A DNA stretch of 49,292 nucleotides from positions 1-49,292 of the forward strand of contig CAIVHG010000071.1 in the NCBI GenBank assembly GCA_903905655.1, in the 5' to 3' direction. Both the position numbers and the translations under genes were made by a program. The notes under the pieces were generated by a model. That model saw only the letters and a list, made by a program, of their open reading frames with translations, did not search any database and was not told the DNA's origin. The stretch's first letter is position 1, and every line of letters begins with the position of its first letter. This document shows, piece by piece, positions 33,878 through 44,333 of this stretch. Source of the DNA: an uncultured beta proteobacterium (lineage in GTDB: Bacteria; Pseudomonadota; Gammaproteobacteria; Burkholderiales; SG8-41).

Positions 33878-35023
33878 TCAGGCGAGGACGGGCGGTAGCT
33901 GCTTGGTCAGCGCGGCGCGCTCCGCAGTGGCCTTGCCGTTCAATGCGAAACCCACGAGCTTGCCCTGCGCATCGTGATATAGCGATTTCACGCTTTCTTC
34001 ATCCGCGGTGACAGTCCATGCGCCGGCGACGCCGGCGGGCGGAGGCGAGACGATGGTGGGGCACGCCGGCGTCTTCACCAGGACGGGCATCGCGGGATAC
34101 GAGACCGCTGTGGGTTTACCGGCGAGCGTGGCCGCGAGCGCGCGGCTCGCATGCATGAGCGGCATCACGTAGGGCAGCACCAGCCCCTCGATCTCAGCGC
34201 AGTCGCCGAGCGCATGGATGTCCGGTGCGCTCGTGCAAAGATTGCGGTCGACGACGATGCCGCGGTTCACTTTGAGGTTCGCCGCCTGCGCGAGCACGGT
34301 GCGGGGCCTGAGCCCGACCGCGGACAATACGATGTCGGCGTCAAAGGTTTCGCCGTTGGCTAGCGTGACGCGGATGTGCCCGCCTTCGAGGTCGAGCGCT
34401 GCCACGCTGGTATTCAGATGCCAGCTAACGCCGAGCGCGGCGAGCCTGCGCTGCAGCAGTGCGCCGCCTTCCGGCGGCAGCAGACGCGGCAGCGGTTGCG
34501 GCGACAGGTCGATGATGTCGACCTGGTGGCCCGCGACCATCAGATCATTCGCAAACTCGCAGCCGATCAGCCCGGCCCCAATGATGGCAACGCGATGCTC
34601 ATCCTTGAGCGCTTCACTGAAGCGCGCGTAATCGTCCAGATCGTTGACTGTGATCACGCGCCCTGCGGCGCTGCCGGCCAATGGCAAACGCATCTGGTCT
34701 GCGCCGAGTGCCAGCACCAGCTTGGAGTACTTGAGAGTTTCCGCGCCGATGGCGATCGTATGCGCAGCCGGGTCGATCGCGGTGACCAGGGTGTGCGCAC
34801 GGATCTCTGCCTTGAGCTGCTGCTGCATGTCTGCCGCTTTGCCCATGGGCAGCGTGTCCGGACTCTTTTTCAGGGCAAGTGCGTTCGACAGCATGGGCTT
34901 GGAGTAGTAATGACCGCTGTCAGCGGCAACGATCATTAGCGGCATCTCCGCGTCCAGCTTGCGCAACTCGCGCGCGACGTTATAGCCGGCAAGGCCGCTG
35001 CCGATGATGACGATCGGGTCCAT
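33878..35023 (-). CDS. FAD-dependent rubredoxin-NAD(+) reductase-like oxidoreductase
   Basis: A 381-residue pyridine-nucleotide disulfide-oxidoreductase-fold enzyme. The FAD motif is VIIGSGLAGYNVARELR, the NAD motif is AIIGAGLIGCEFANDL, and the second FAD contact is IHALGDCAE. There is no redox-active CxxxxC pair, so it belongs with rubredoxin/ferredoxin reductases. A conserved YYSKPMLSNALA segment is typical of the AlkT/RubB group. No rubredoxin gene is adjacent. It lies 141 bp downstream of oxyR on the same strand, suggesting a role under oxidative stress. The start at 35023 follows the family N-terminus; 35035 is possible. Confidence 0.88.
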   Translation of the reverse strand: MDPIVIIGSGLAGYNVARELRKLDAEMPLMIVAADSGHYYSKPMLSNALALKKSPDTLPMGKAADMQQQLKAEIRAHTLVTAIDPAAHTIAIGAETLKYSKLVLALGADQMRLPLAGSAAGRVITVNDLDDYARFSEALKDEHRVAIIGAGLIGCEFANDLMVAGHQVDIIDLSPQPLPRLLPPEGGALLQRRLAALGVSWHLNTSVAALDLEGGHIRVTLANGETFDADIVLSAVGLRPRTVLAQAANLKVNRGIVVDRNLCTSAPDIHALGDCAEIEGLVLPYVMPLMHASRALAATLAGKPTAVSYPAMPVLVKTPACPTIVSPPPAGVAGAWTVTADEESVKSLYHDAQGKLVGFALNGKATAERAALTKQLPPVLA

Positions 35024-35176
35024 GAGGAGATTCATCCATTTCCGGGTTAATGAAGCAGCAGCGTCGCGGGCGGCGCTGGGCTAGGGCGTTATTCTACGCG
35101 CACTGCCAGTCCAATCGGATTTTGCCTGGTGATTGACTACCCGCTGCATGCGATCGCTGTTAGCAGAGGCCGTTCG

Positions 35177-36127
35177 CTATGTGGTTTCAGTATTCACGAC
35201 CGTCGCGTTTGGCAGCAGCCGCACCCCGGGGAGCTTGCACGCGAGCACCGCCGCGCGCAGCGACTGCACCGCCTGCGGACGCGGAAAGCTCGCGCGCCAT
35301 GCCAGCACCACGCGCCGGCTCGGTTGCGGGGGCGCGAACGGTTTGACGGCAATCAGCGCATTGGTCGGAGCCTGCGCATCCGCAGCAGTCGACGGCAGCA
35401 CGGTGATACCGACGCCGGAGGCCACCATCTGGCGGATGGTTTCGAGCGAGCTGCCCTCGAGCGCCTGCTGCAGGCCACTCGCCGTCCTGCGGTGCGCGCG
35501 TGGACAGGTTTGAAGCACCTGGTCGCGAAAACAATTTCCTGCCCCGAGGAGCAGCAGTGTCTCATTGCACAGGTCCGCGCCCGCGATCTTCGCTTTTCTG
35601 CTCCATGCGTGTGCAAAGGGCACGACGACGCGAAACGGTTCGTCATAAAGCGGCTGGGTCTCGATGCCGGCTTCGGCGAACGGCAGGGACAGGATAACTA
35701 CGTCGACCTCCCCGCGCTTCAGGCTGAGCGCAAGCTGGTCGGTATAGTTCTCCTGCAGCAGCAGCGGCATGTGCGGCGCGCGCTTGTGCAGCGCTGCGAT
35801 CAGTTGCGGGAACAGGTACGGTCCGATGGTGTAAATGGCGCCGACCCTGAGCGGTGACGCCAGCTGGTCCTTGCCGTGGGCAGCGATGTCCTTGATCGCC
35901 GCTGCTTGTTCCAGGACGCGCTGGGCCTGTTCGACGATCCGCGCACCGACCGCAGTGACCGTCACCTCGGTGGCCGCGCGTTCGAACAGTGCGACCCCGA
36001 GTTCATCCTCGAGCTTCCGGATGGCGACCGACAGCGTGGGCTGGCTCACGTGGCATTTTTCGGCGGCGCGCCCAAAGTTGTGCGCCTGCGCGAGCGCGAC
36101 GATATAGCGAAGTTCGGTGAGCGTCAT
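35177..36127 (-). CDS. oxyR: Hydrogen-peroxide-sensing LysR-type regulator
   Basis: A 316-residue LysR-family protein with winged helix FGRAAEKCHVSQPTLSVAIRKLEDELG. In this numbering the peroxide-reactive cysteines fall at 199 and 208 (GNCFRDQVLQTCP), with Thr100 also present, matching the classical OxyR positions. The residue before the peroxidatic Cys is Asn rather than His. The start at 36127 (MTLTELRYIVALAQ) is that of OxyR; an open frame further upstream lacks similarity. It is divergent from hemD and upstream of the rubredoxin reductase. No katG or ahpC is linked. I regard the identity as strong because of the two cysteines. Confidence 0.93.
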   Translation of the reverse strand: MTLTELRYIVALAQAHNFGRAAEKCHVSQPTLSVAIRKLEDELGVALFERAATEVTVTAVGARIVEQAQRVLEQAAAIKDIAAHGKDQLASPLRVGAIYTIGPYLFPQLIAALHKRAPHMPLLLQENYTDQLALSLKRGEVDVVILSLPFAEAGIETQPLYDEPFRVVVPFAHAWSRKAKIAGADLCNETLLLLGAGNCFRDQVLQTCPRAHRRTASGLQQALEGSSLETIRQMVASGVGITVLPSTAADAQAPTNALIAVKPFAPPQPSRRVVLAWRASFPRPQAVQSLRAAVLACKLPGVRLLPNATVVNTETT

Positions 36128-36268
36128 GCGCGGGTATCCCGGGTCGGCGCGATATTCATGATGGTAGTGTAGCGTGACCGTGGACCGTCCGCGACAGCTT
36201 ATGGTGAGTGGCATGCACCCTGCATGGCCTTATAATCATCGCTTCTACTCAGGCGCCAGCATCCAGCC

Positions 36269-37075
36269 ATGGACGGACAACGCATCGCAATCCTCGAGAG
36301 CAGGCTCGGCAAGCAGCTCGCGGAACTCGTCGCCAAGCGCGGCGGCACGCCGGTGTGGGCGCCGGCGCTCGCGGAAGTGCCGGATCTGGCTGAGGGACAA
36401 ATCGCGCAGCTGTTGAGCGACTGGCAGAGCCGGCCGGTCAAAGCGGCGATCTTTCAGACCGCGGTGGGCACCAATGCCCTGTTCAATGCGACAGATGCGC
36501 TGGGCCTCACCGCACAGCTGCTGCAGTTGCTGGCTGCGACGCTCGTGGTGGTGCGCGGACCCAAGCCGACTGCAGCGCTGCGCTCGCGCGGCGTGCGCAT
36601 CGATCTCGCCGCCCAGGATCCATTTACCAGCGCCGAAGTCCTGCGTGAGCTGGAGCCGGTCGCGCTCGACGGCGAACGCGTCATCGTGCAGCGCTACGGT
36701 GCGACCAACACGGCGCTCGAGCTGCAGTTGCGGTCGCGGGGCGCCACGGTGATCGAAATCCCGACGTATCGCTGGTCCCTGCCGCAGGACACGCAGCCGC
36801 TCGCGGACCTCATCGCGGCACTGGAGCGCCGCGCAATCGACGCCGTGCTCGTTACCAGCGCTTCTCAGGTTCTCAATCTCTTTGATTACGCAAAAACGCT
36901 GGGCCGCGCTGGCGGCCTCGCGGCTCACCTCAACGCGGCGCTCGTCGTATCGATCGGCCCGGTGGCGAGCGCAGCGCTCGCAAGCTATGGCGTTAAAGTG
37001 GGAGTGGAGGCACGGCCGCCGAAGCTGGGGCCGCTGTTGTCGGTGCTCGAAGAGCACCTGTCGCAGGCGCGTTGA
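36269..37075 (+). CDS. hemD: Uroporphyrinogen-III synthase
   Basis: A 268-residue HemD-family protein with a bilobed fold suggested by its duplicated alpha/beta pattern. Recognisable parts are IAILESRLGKQLAELVAKRG, IFQTAVGTNALF, VVRGPKPTAALRSRGVRID and AVLVTSASQVLNLFDY, ending SIGPVASAALASYGVKVGVE and PPKLGPLLSVLEEHL. It cyclises hydroxymethylbilane to uroporphyrinogen III for haem, sirohaem and cobalamin. hemC is not adjacent, and no HemX-like domain is fused. It is divergent from oxyR, and TATAAT at 36231-36236 may be its -10. HemD diverges greatly in sequence, so assignment is a little less firm than for its neighbours. Confidence 0.82.
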   Translation: MDGQRIAILESRLGKQLAELVAKRGGTPVWAPALAEVPDLAEGQIAQLLSDWQSRPVKAAIFQTAVGTNALFNATDALGLTAQLLQLLAATLVVVRGPKPTAALRSRGVRIDLAAQDPFTSAEVLRELEPVALDGERVIVQRYGATNTALELQLRSRGATVIEIPTYRWSLPQDTQPLADLIAALERRAIDAVLVTSASQVLNLFDYAKTLGRAGGLAAHLNAALVVSIGPVASAALASYGVKVGVEARPPKLGPLLSVLEEHLSQAR

Positions 37076-37130
37076 CTGCAGTGGTGCTGCCGTTGCGGAA
37101 GAGCGCTAACAAAAGCGCTCAAATACACGG

Positions 37131-37580
37131 TTAGCGCTCGAATACTGCTTCCGGGCGCTGATCGAGTGCTGCTTCCAGCGTCATCCAGGGCAGCATGGCG
37201 CAGCGCGTGCGCGCGGGAAATTCCAGTGCGGTCCGGAACAGCGCGAGCTGGGACGCAGGCGCGTTGCCGGATACTGCGTCAGCTGCGGCTGCGACGCCGG
37301 ACAGCACGTTCTTGAGCTGCTGGCGCGCCTCACCGACGTTGGCACCCGACACGCTCTCGGTCATGATCGAAGCAGAAGCCATGCAGATGCCGCAGCACGC
37401 GCACTGGTAGGCCGTTTCCACGACCCGATCGTCGGCAATCCTCAGATAGACGGTGATCTCGTCACCGCACAGCGGATTGGTGCCTTTGGCGCTGTGGGTA
37501 GGCTGCGCGAGTTCGTGGTAGCCGCGCGCATTCTTGATGTGATCCATGATGAGATCATCGTATGCCTTCGCAATCGCCAT
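37131..37580 (-). CDS. sufU: Fe-S cluster assembly scaffold, SufU/NifU-N type
   Basis: A 149-residue IscU-like protein. The three cluster-ligand cysteines are in NPLCGD, CACCGICMASASIM and PARTRCAMLPW, and the insert between the second and third Cys is that of SufU rather than IscU. It begins AKAYDDLIMDHIKNARGYHE. SufU either holds a nascent cluster or takes sulfur from SufS. No sufS, sufB, sufC or sufD is adjacent. It lies 45 bp downstream of typA on the same strand, so may be expressed with it. The extra cysteine pair in CACC is slightly unusual. Confidence 0.85.
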   Translation of the reverse strand: MAIAKAYDDLIMDHIKNARGYHELAQPTHSAKGTNPLCGDEITVYLRIADDRVVETAYQCACCGICMASASIMTESVSGANVGEARQQLKNVLSGVAAAADAVSGNAPASQLALFRTALEFPARTRCAMLPWMTLEAALDQRPEAVFER

Positions 37581-37625
37581 CAGCTGTCCCCGTTGCCTTA
37601 ACGGTTAGTCGCGAGCGCCGCGGAT

Positions 37626-39527
37626 TTAAGCCGCCCGCGAAGCGCGCTTGCGGTCTAGCTCCTGCAAATGACGCTTGCGGATGCGTATCGATTTCGGAGT
37701 GATCTCGACCAGTTCGTCGTCGGCGATGAATTCGATTGCTGATTCGAGCGTCAGCTGCATCGGCGGCACCAGCCGCACCGCTTCGTCCGTGCCGGAGGCG
37801 CGGATATTGGTGAGCTGCTTGCCCTTGATCGGATTCACCACCAGATCGTTGTCGCGGCTGTGGATGCCGATGATGATGCCTTCGTAGAGCGGGTCGCCCG
37901 GGCTCACGAACATTTTGCCGCGCTCCTGCAGCTTCCACAGCGCATAGGCGACTGCAGTGCCGTCTTCGCCGGAGATCAACACGCCATTGCGGCGTTCCGC
38001 GATATCGGGTTTCATCGGGCCGTAGTCGTCAAACACGTGGCTCATGAGGCCGGTGCCGCGCGTCATGGTCAGAAAATCGGACTGAAAGCCGATCAGTCCG
38101 CGCGCCGGGATGCGGTAATCCAGACGCACGCGGCCGCGGCTGTCAGATGCCATGTCCTGCAGATCGCCGCGGCGCGCGCCCAGCGCTTCCATGACGGCGC
38201 CCTGGTTTACTTCCTCGACGTCCACCGTGAGCATCTCGTAGGGCTCGCATTTCTCGCCGTTGATTTCCTTGATCACGACGCGCGGGCGCGAAACCGCGAG
38301 CTCGTAGCCTTCGCGGCGCATGCTCTCGAGTAATATGGTGAGGTGCAGCTCGCCGCGCCCCGACACTTCGAAGATATCGGCATCGGCGGTTTCGTTCATG
38401 CGCATGGCGACGTTGCTCATCAGTTCGCGTTCCAGGCGCTCGCGCAGCTGGCGGCTGGTGACGAACTTGCCTTCGCGGCCGGCGAGCGGCGAGGTGTTGA
38501 CCTGAAAGTTCATGGTGAGCGTAGGCTCGTCGACCTTCAGTAGTTGCAGCGCCTCCGGATGCTCCGGATCGGTGATCGTTACGCCGATGCCGACTTCATC
38601 GATGCCGTTGATGAGCACGATGTCGCCGGCAATCGCCTCATCGACCACCACGCGCTCCAAGCCCCTGAACACCAGGATCTGGTTTACTTTGGCGTTGATC
38701 GGCGGAATTTTCCCGTCCGGACCGTGCAGCACGGTGACCAGTTGTCCGGAGCGAATGCGGCCGCGGATGACGCGGCCGATGCCTATGCGGCCGACGTAGC
38801 TCGAATAGTCGAGCGAGCAGATCTGCAGTTGCAGCGGCGCATCGGGATCATCGTCCCGCGCCGGCACGTGCGTGACGATGGCCTCGAAGAGATCCTTCAA
38901 ATTGTCGGTCTTCCTGCTGAGGTCGTTGGTCGCCCAGCCTTCGAGCGCTGATGCGTAGACGATCGGGAAATCGAGTTGTTCTTCGGTGGCGCCCAGCTTG
39001 TCGAACAGATCGAAGGTGTGATTGACGACCCAGTCGGGGCGCGCCCCCGGGCGGTCCACCTTGTTGACGACGACGATCGGTTTCAGTCCCAGTGCCAGCG
39101 CCTTGCGCGTAACGAACCGCGTCTGCGGCATCGGGCCTTCCACCGCGTCGACCAGCAGCAATACGCCGTCGACCATGGACAGCACGCGCTCGACTTCACC
39201 GCCAAAGTCGGCGTGTCCCGGCGTGTCCACGATGTTGATATGAGTGCCCTGATAGTTCACCGCGCAGTTCTTGGCGGTGATGGTGATGCCGCGCTCGCGC
39301 TCCAGGTCGTTGGAATCCATGACGCGCTCGACGATGTGCTGGTGCGCGGCGAAGGTGCCCGACTGCCGCAGCAGCTTGTCCACCAGCGTAGTCTTGCCAT
39401 GATCGACGTGCGCGATGATTGCGATATTGCGGATCGCGCGACGCTCCGTCCGCGGCGCGGCCGCGAGCGTGGCGCCAGAAGAAGCGGGCGCGTCGGCAGG
39501 CGCGTTGACAGTGAGCGGTTGATTCAT
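37626..39527 (-). CDS. typA: Ribosome-associated GTPase BipA/TypA
   Basis: A 633-residue translational GTPase. G1 is [17 protein letters not shown]2 is [13 protein letters not shown]3 is [14 protein letters not shown] and G4 is [16 protein letters not shown]-like domains and the TypA-specific C-terminal domain ([17 protein letters not shown]) follow. It aids 50S assembly and growth under cold or stress. About 30 low-complexity residues (rich in Ala, Pro and Thr) precede the usual start near RRAIRNIAI. This extension is probably real, because AAGGGTATGCC lies before the ATG and no internal ATG is available. TATACT is found 38-45 bp upstream of the gene on its strand. Confidence 0.95.
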   Translation of the reverse strand: MNQPLTVNAPADAPASSGATLAAAPRTERRAIRNIAIIAHVDHGKTTLVDKLLRQSGTFAAHQHIVERVMDSNDLERERGITITAKNCAVNYQGTHINIVDTPGHADFGGEVERVLSMVDGVLLLVDAVEGPMPQTRFVTRKALALGLKPIVVVNKVDRPGARPDWVVNHTFDLFDKLGATEEQLDFPIVYASALEGWATNDLSRKTDNLKDLFEAIVTHVPARDDDPDAPLQLQICSLDYSSYVGRIGIGRVIRGRIRSGQLVTVLHGPDGKIPPINAKVNQILVFRGLERVVVDEAIAGDIVLINGIDEVGIGVTITDPEHPEALQLLKVDEPTLTMNFQVNTSPLAGREGKFVTSRQLRERLERELMSNVAMRMNETADADIFEVSGRGELHLTILLESMRREGYELAVSRPRVVIKEINGEKCEPYEMLTVDVEEVNQGAVMEALGARRGDLQDMASDSRGRVRLDYRIPARGLIGFQSDFLTMTRGTGLMSHVFDDYGPMKPDIAERRNGVLISGEDGTAVAYALWKLQERGKMFVSPGDPLYEGIIIGIHSRDNDLVVNPIKGKQLTNIRASGTDEAVRLVPPMQLTLESAIEFIADDELVEITPKSIRIRKRHLQELDRKRASRAA

Positions 39528-39922
39528 GGCATACCCTTAATGACGAACTAAAGTAAAGCCCGCTAGTATAGCATAGCGATGCGCTATTTCATTGATTTCT
39601 ACGCGAAAAGTATCCAGGGCGGCCATCCACAGATGTGCCTGAAAAGCCGCTCTGCGCGTGCGTCTGCCACTGCCGCGAATCACGTAGGTCCGTAGATTTA
39701 TTCGCTATTTTGACAACTCATGCGTATACTGCGCGCACCTCGAAGTCGTATCTCGAGCTGCATCTGTCCCTGACCCCTTCGATTTCAGCTCCCTTCTACT
39801 AGGAAAAGCTGCTTCCGCCACGGTTAGCGACGATACCCGTGCGCTGCAGCGTTTGCCTGCCTATTGCGGTAGTACTCGCGCCTGCGCTTTTGTCGTACTA
39901 CACCTTTAAGAAAGCATCATTG
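39528..39922. other. 395-bp divergent region between typA and the DEAD-box helicase
   Basis: This holds the typA promoter (TATACT on the minus strand, 39570-39565) and an ATAGCG-ATG-CGCTAT palindrome just behind it (39573-39587). On the helicase side, TATACT at 39725-39730 could be a -10, giving a leader of about 190 bases before the ATG at 39923. A nearby TTGACA is only 9 bp from it and so cannot be its -35. No supported gene is present. Confidence 0.5.
39573..39587. promoter_or_regulatory. ATAGCG-ATG-CGCTAT palindrome in the typA promoter
   Basis: A perfect palindrome with 6-bp arms and a 3-bp spacer lies immediately upstream of the TATACT -10 element of typA, so a bound protein would cover the -35 region. 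The regulator is unknown. Confidence 0.35.
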
Positions 39923-41224
<1,302 letters not shown>

Positions 41225-41394
41225 AGCCTGCTGCGGTGCAACCGGATTTTGACTAAAGCAGAATCCGGCGGTGGCGTGATCGGGGGGTTGTCAGGGAAAG
41301 CGGGCGCCCGTTGGCGCTCGCTCGCCTGCGCGCAGTGCGCCGACCGCGACGCAATCAATGCATGGAACGCCCTATTGTGCTAGGGGCATTCGTG

Positions 41395-41400
41395 TATAAT
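41395..41400 (+). promoter_or_regulatory. TATAAT -10 of the cold-shock gene
   Basis: A perfect TATAAT preceded by GTG. A TTGTGC at 41375 is only 14 bp away, so the -35 is uncertain. It would give a 5' leader of about 138 bases. Confidence 0.5.
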
Positions 41401-41478
41401 GCATTTCGCAGGATCGTCAAGCAGTGATAATTGCCAGTCCGTCAGATGCCGCGCAAGCGGTACCTTCTCAGATCATCG

Positions 41479-41542
41479 TTATTCTCCTTCTTGAAGTTCT
41501 CGCACCCGGGCATATGCCCATTTTTAATTTTTCAGGAATAAG
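41479..41542 (+). promoter_or_regulatory. Terminator-like hairpin and possible anti-Shine-Dalgarno in the cold-shock leader
   Basis: GGGCATATGCCC (41508-41519) is a perfect palindrome followed at once by ATTTTTAATTTTT, resembling an intrinsic terminator only 25 bases before the start codon. Upstream, TTATTCTCCT (41479-41488) can pair with the ribosome site AGGAATAA (41534-41541), with a two-base bulge. Both suggest post-transcriptional control by temperature. No folding was calculated. Confidence 0.4.
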
Positions 41543-41544
41543 AC

Positions 41545-41751
41545 ATGAGTAACGGTACTGTTAAGTGGTTCAACGACGCCAAGGGTTTTGGATTCATCAC
41601 TCCCGATGACGGCGGCAAAGATCTGTTCGCGCATTTCTCGGCGATTCAGGGCAACGGCTTCAAAAGCCTGCGCGAAAACCAAAAAGTTTCTTACGACGTG
41701 ACCGCCGGTCCCAAGGGCGATCAGGCCACCAACATCCGGCCGATTGACTAA
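41545..41751 (+). CDS. Cold-shock protein, CspA family
   Basis: A 68-residue single cold-shock domain: [20 protein letters not shown] carries RNP1 (KGFGFI), and DLFAHFSAI carries RNP2 (LFAHF). It binds single-stranded RNA or DNA and melts secondary structure at low temperature. The ribosome site AGGAATAA precedes the ATG. A strong intrinsic terminator follows, so it is monocistronic. Which paralogue (CspA, C, D or E) cannot be told from sequence alone. Confidence 0.95.
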   Translation: MSNGTVKWFNDAKGFGFITPDDGGKDLFAHFSAIQGNGFKSLRENQKVSYDVTAGPKGDQATNIRPID

Positions 41752-41768
41752 GATCAGCTGGAATTAAG

Positions 41769-41796
41769 AAAAGCCCGGGCGACCGGGCTTTTTTTT
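41769..41796 (+). terminator. Intrinsic terminator of the cold-shock gene
   Basis: AAGCCCGG-GCGA-CCGGGCTT forms a perfect 8-bp stem with a 4-base loop, followed by a run of T. It starts about 20 bp after the stop codon. This is the clearest intrinsic terminator in the window. Confidence 0.92.
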
Positions 41797-41879
41797 CGCC
41801 CGCAGCGCGCGCGGCGCCGCAGGCGGGATTTGATACACTCTGCATAGAGATCTGTAGCGCGGTTTTAAGGGGATAAGTG

Positions 41880-43061
41880 ATGGCTGCGGTAGCGACAGAG
41901 AGCGTGCGCGCGAGCATCGCGATGCTGGAAAAGCTCGTCGCGTTTCCGACAGTGAGCCGCGACTCCAACCTCGCGCTGATCGAGTTCGTGCGCGCTCATC
42001 TCGAAGGCCTGGGCGCCGAGACCCGCCTGACTTACGACGACGAGCGGCGCAAGGCCAACCTGTATGCCACGCTCGGCCCCAAAGGGATAGGTGGCGTCGC
42101 GCTGTCCGGTCATACCGATGTGGTGCCGGTTTCGAATCAGCTGTGGAGTACGGAGCCGTTCCGCGTCCATGAGCAGGACGGCAAGCTCTACGGCCGCGGG
42201 ACCGCCGACATGAAGGGCTTCATCGCAGTTGCGCTGGTGCTCGCTCCCGAATTCGCGCGCGCGCCGCTCAAGATGCCGCTGCATATCGCGCTCTCGTACG
42301 ACGAAGAGGTGGGCTGCAAAGGCGTCGGCCGCATGATCGCAGACCTGCTCAAGGCGAGCGTAAAGCCGCAGTCGTGCATCGTCGGCGAGCCGACCTTGAT
42401 GCGGCCGGTGATCGCGCACAAAGGCAAGGCGGCGTTCCGCTGCACGGTGCGCGGGATGGCCTGCCATTCGGCATATGCGCCGCGCGGCGTCAATGCCATA
42501 GAGGCAGCCGCCGAAGCGATCGCGTATCTGAAGAGCATGGCGCGCCGGCACCGCGATCGCGGGCCGTACGATCAGAGCTTCGATATCGCGCACACCACGA
42601 TCCACACCGGCCTCATCCAGGGCGGCATTGCGCTCAACGTGGTACCCGCCGAATGCGTGTTCGAGTTCGAGCTGCGCTATCTGCCGGGCGACGATCCCGC
42701 GGCGCTGCTCGCCGAATTTAAGCATCATGTCACAACGCTCATTGAGCCCGAGATGCACGCGGTCGATGCGAACGCAGGCTTCAGCATCGAAGCGCTCAGC
42801 GAGCTGCCGGCGCTCCACAACAGCGCAGAAGCGCCGGTCACGCTGCTGGCGCAGGAACTCTCGGGCAATCACGACAGCAGCAAGGTGTCGTTCGGCACCG
42901 ACGGTTCGCAGTTTCACGCAGCCGGCATCCCGACGGTGATCTGCGGACCGGGTTCGATCGACCAGGCGCACAAGCCCAACGAGTTCATCACCATCGAGCA
43001 ACTGCAGCAATGCGAACGCTTCATGCGGCGGCTGCTGGAGCGCATGCAGTTCCGTTCCTGA
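41880..43061 (+). CDS. argE: Acetylornithine deacetylase (M20 family)
   Basis: A 393-residue M20 metallopeptidase-fold enzyme. The metal-site motifs are [21 protein letters not shown] and [20 protein letters not shown] supplies further binding residues, and a late [14 protein letters not shown] contains the last metal ligand. It removes the acetyl group of N-acetylornithine in arginine synthesis. Overall pattern and length match ArgE rather than DapE. The ATG at 41880 has GGGG about nine bases upstream; a GTG one codon earlier is possible. No other arg gene is adjacent. Confidence 0.88.
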   Translation: MAAVATESVRASIAMLEKLVAFPTVSRDSNLALIEFVRAHLEGLGAETRLTYDDERRKANLYATLGPKGIGGVALSGHTDVVPVSNQLWSTEPFRVHEQDGKLYGRGTADMKGFIAVALVLAPEFARAPLKMPLHIALSYDEEVGCKGVGRMIADLLKASVKPQSCIVGEPTLMRPVIAHKGKAAFRCTVRGMACHSAYAPRGVNAIEAAAEAIAYLKSMARRHRDRGPYDQSFDIAHTTIHTGLIQGGIALNVVPAECVFEFELRYLPGDDPAALLAEFKHHVTTLIEPEMHAVDANAGFSIEALSELPALHNSAEAPVTLLAQELSGNHDSSKVSFGTDGSQFHAAGIPTVICGPGSIDQAHKPNEFITIEQLQQCERFMRRLLERMQFRS

Positions 43062-43128
43062 TCGTGCTCGCGTAAAATTGCAGCGCTGCGCGTGCGCCGC
43101 GATCTTCCAAACTTTAAAGACGACCCAG

Positions 43129-43557
43129 ATGCCTACAAAACGCCGGGTGATACCCATAGTCGAAAAACCTGCCGAGAAACCTGCCGAAAAGCAGACGCGC
43201 GTGTTTTACGACTGCGCCAAATGCCCGGGCTACTGCTGCACCTACGCCTTGATCGAGGTCGGCAAGCGTGACATCGCCCGGCTGGCGCGCCATTTCGGCG
43301 TGAGCCCCGAGGAGGTCGAGCGGCGTTTCACCAAGTACGACAGCGGCGCCAAGGTGCGCACGCTGCGCCACCGCAAAGACGAGCATTTCGGACAGGCCTG
43401 TCGTTTCCTGGATGCAGAGAAACGGCGCTGCACGGTCTACGAAGCGCGCCCGGGCGTGTGCCGCGCTTATCCGGAAGGCAAGCGCTGCGGCTATTATGAT
43501 TTTCTCAAGTTCGAGCGCGAGCACCAGGGCGACGAGAAATACGTCGCCACCACCTGA
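43129..43557 (+). CDS. YkgJ-family cysteine-cluster protein
   Basis: A 142-residue protein with the Cys pattern [10 protein letters not shown], then [23 protein letters not shown] and RCGYYD, which define the YkgJ/UPF0153 zinc- or iron-binding fold. A Pro/Glu/Lys-rich N-terminus ([12 protein letters not shown]) is a short low-complexity addition. Function in this family is not settled; some members bind Fe-S or zinc. The start at 43129 (MPTKRRVIP) has no strong ribosome site. It is 67 bp after argE on the same strand and converges on gltL with nine bases between stops. Confidence 0.85.
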   Translation: MPTKRRVIPIVEKPAEKPAEKQTRVFYDCAKCPGYCCTYALIEVGKRDIARLARHFGVSPEEVERRFTKYDSGAKVRTLRHRKDEHFGQACRFLDAEKRRCTVYEARPGVCRAYPEGKRCGYYDFLKFEREHQGDEKYVATT

Positions 43558-43566
43558 AGACAGCTT

Positions 43567-44295
43567 TTAGTGCCTGAGGATCTTCGACAAGAACTGCACC
43601 GCGCGTTCTGAGCGCGGCTTGCCGAAGAAGTCTTCGGTCGGCGCGTCCTCGATGATCTCGCCGCCGTCCATGAAGATGACGCGGTTCGCGACCTTGCGTG
43701 CAAAGCCCATCTCGTGGGTGACCACCATCATGGTCATGCCCTCTTTGGCGAGCCTGACCATCACGTCCAGCACTTCGTTGATCATCTCCGGATCGAGCGC
43801 CGAGGTCGGTTCGTCGAACAGCATTGCGATCGGGTCCATTGCCAGCGCGCGTGCGATTGCAACGCGCTGCTGCTGGCCGCCGGACAACTGCGCCGGGTAC
43901 TTGGCCGCCTGCTCCTTGAGGCCCACGCGCTCGAGCAGTTTCAGACCTTTGTCACGGGCCTCGGCCGGCGCGCGGCCGAGGACCTTGACCTGGGCCAGCG
44001 TCAGGTTTTCCATGACTGAGAGATGCGGAAAGAGCTCGAAGTTCTGGAACACCATACCCAGCCGCGAGCGCAGCTTTGGCAGGTCGGTGCCTATGGCTCC
44101 CACCGAAATGCCTTCCACCACGATGCCTCCCTGCTGATACGGCTCCAGGCCGTTTACGCACTTGATGAGCGTGGACTTGCCGGATCCTGACGGGCCGCAC
44201 ACGACGAGGACTTCGCCTTTTTCGATGCGCGTCGTGCAGTCGTGGAGCACGCGGAAGCTGCCATACCATTTGCTCACGTTGCTGATTTCTATCAT
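43567..44295 (-). CDS. gltL: Amino-acid ABC transporter ATP-binding protein
   Basis: A 242-residue ABC ATPase of the polar-amino-acid group. Walker A is [10 protein letters not shown], the signature is [15 protein letters not shown], Walker B is [12 protein letters not shown], and the switch His is in VVTHEMGFA. It energises import of glutamate/aspartate or a similar amino acid. It is last in a gltI-gltJ-gltK-gltL order on the minus strand, 38 bp after gltK. The symbol follows operon layout and close resemblance to GltL; exact substrate is inferred. Confidence 0.92.
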   Translation of the reverse strand: MIEISNVSKWYGSFRVLHDCTTRIEKGEVLVVCGPSGSGKSTLIKCVNGLEPYQQGGIVVEGISVGAIGTDLPKLRSRLGMVFQNFELFPHLSVMENLTLAQVKVLGRAPAEARDKGLKLLERVGLKEQAAKYPAQLSGGQQQRVAIARALAMDPIAMLFDEPTSALDPEMINEVLDVMVRLAKEGMTMMVVTHEMGFARKVANRVIFMDGGEIIEDAPTEDFFGKPRSERAVQFLSKILRH

Positions 44296-44333
44296 AGGGG
44301 TTTTTTCCGATGGCGTTGTAGTGATGGAATCGG

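Larger units (their letters stand above)
41225..41544 (+). other. 320-bp region: helicase 3' hairpin and long leader of the cold-shock gene
   Basis: CCGGATT (41242-41248) pairs with AATCCGG (41262-41268), perhaps the 3' end of the helicase transcript; it has no T-run. A TATAAT is at 41395-41400, and the region from about 41407 to the ATG would be a 138-base leader of the kind seen in cspA-type genes. Confidence 0.55.

Noticed and set aside
39710-39730. TTGACA and TATACT upstream of the DEAD-box helicase
   Set aside because: They are 9 bp apart, so they cannot be one sigma-70 promoter; at most TATACT is a -10 with a poor -35.
41865-43157. 430-codon open frame antisense to argE
   Set aside because: Shadow of argE; no recognisable protein.
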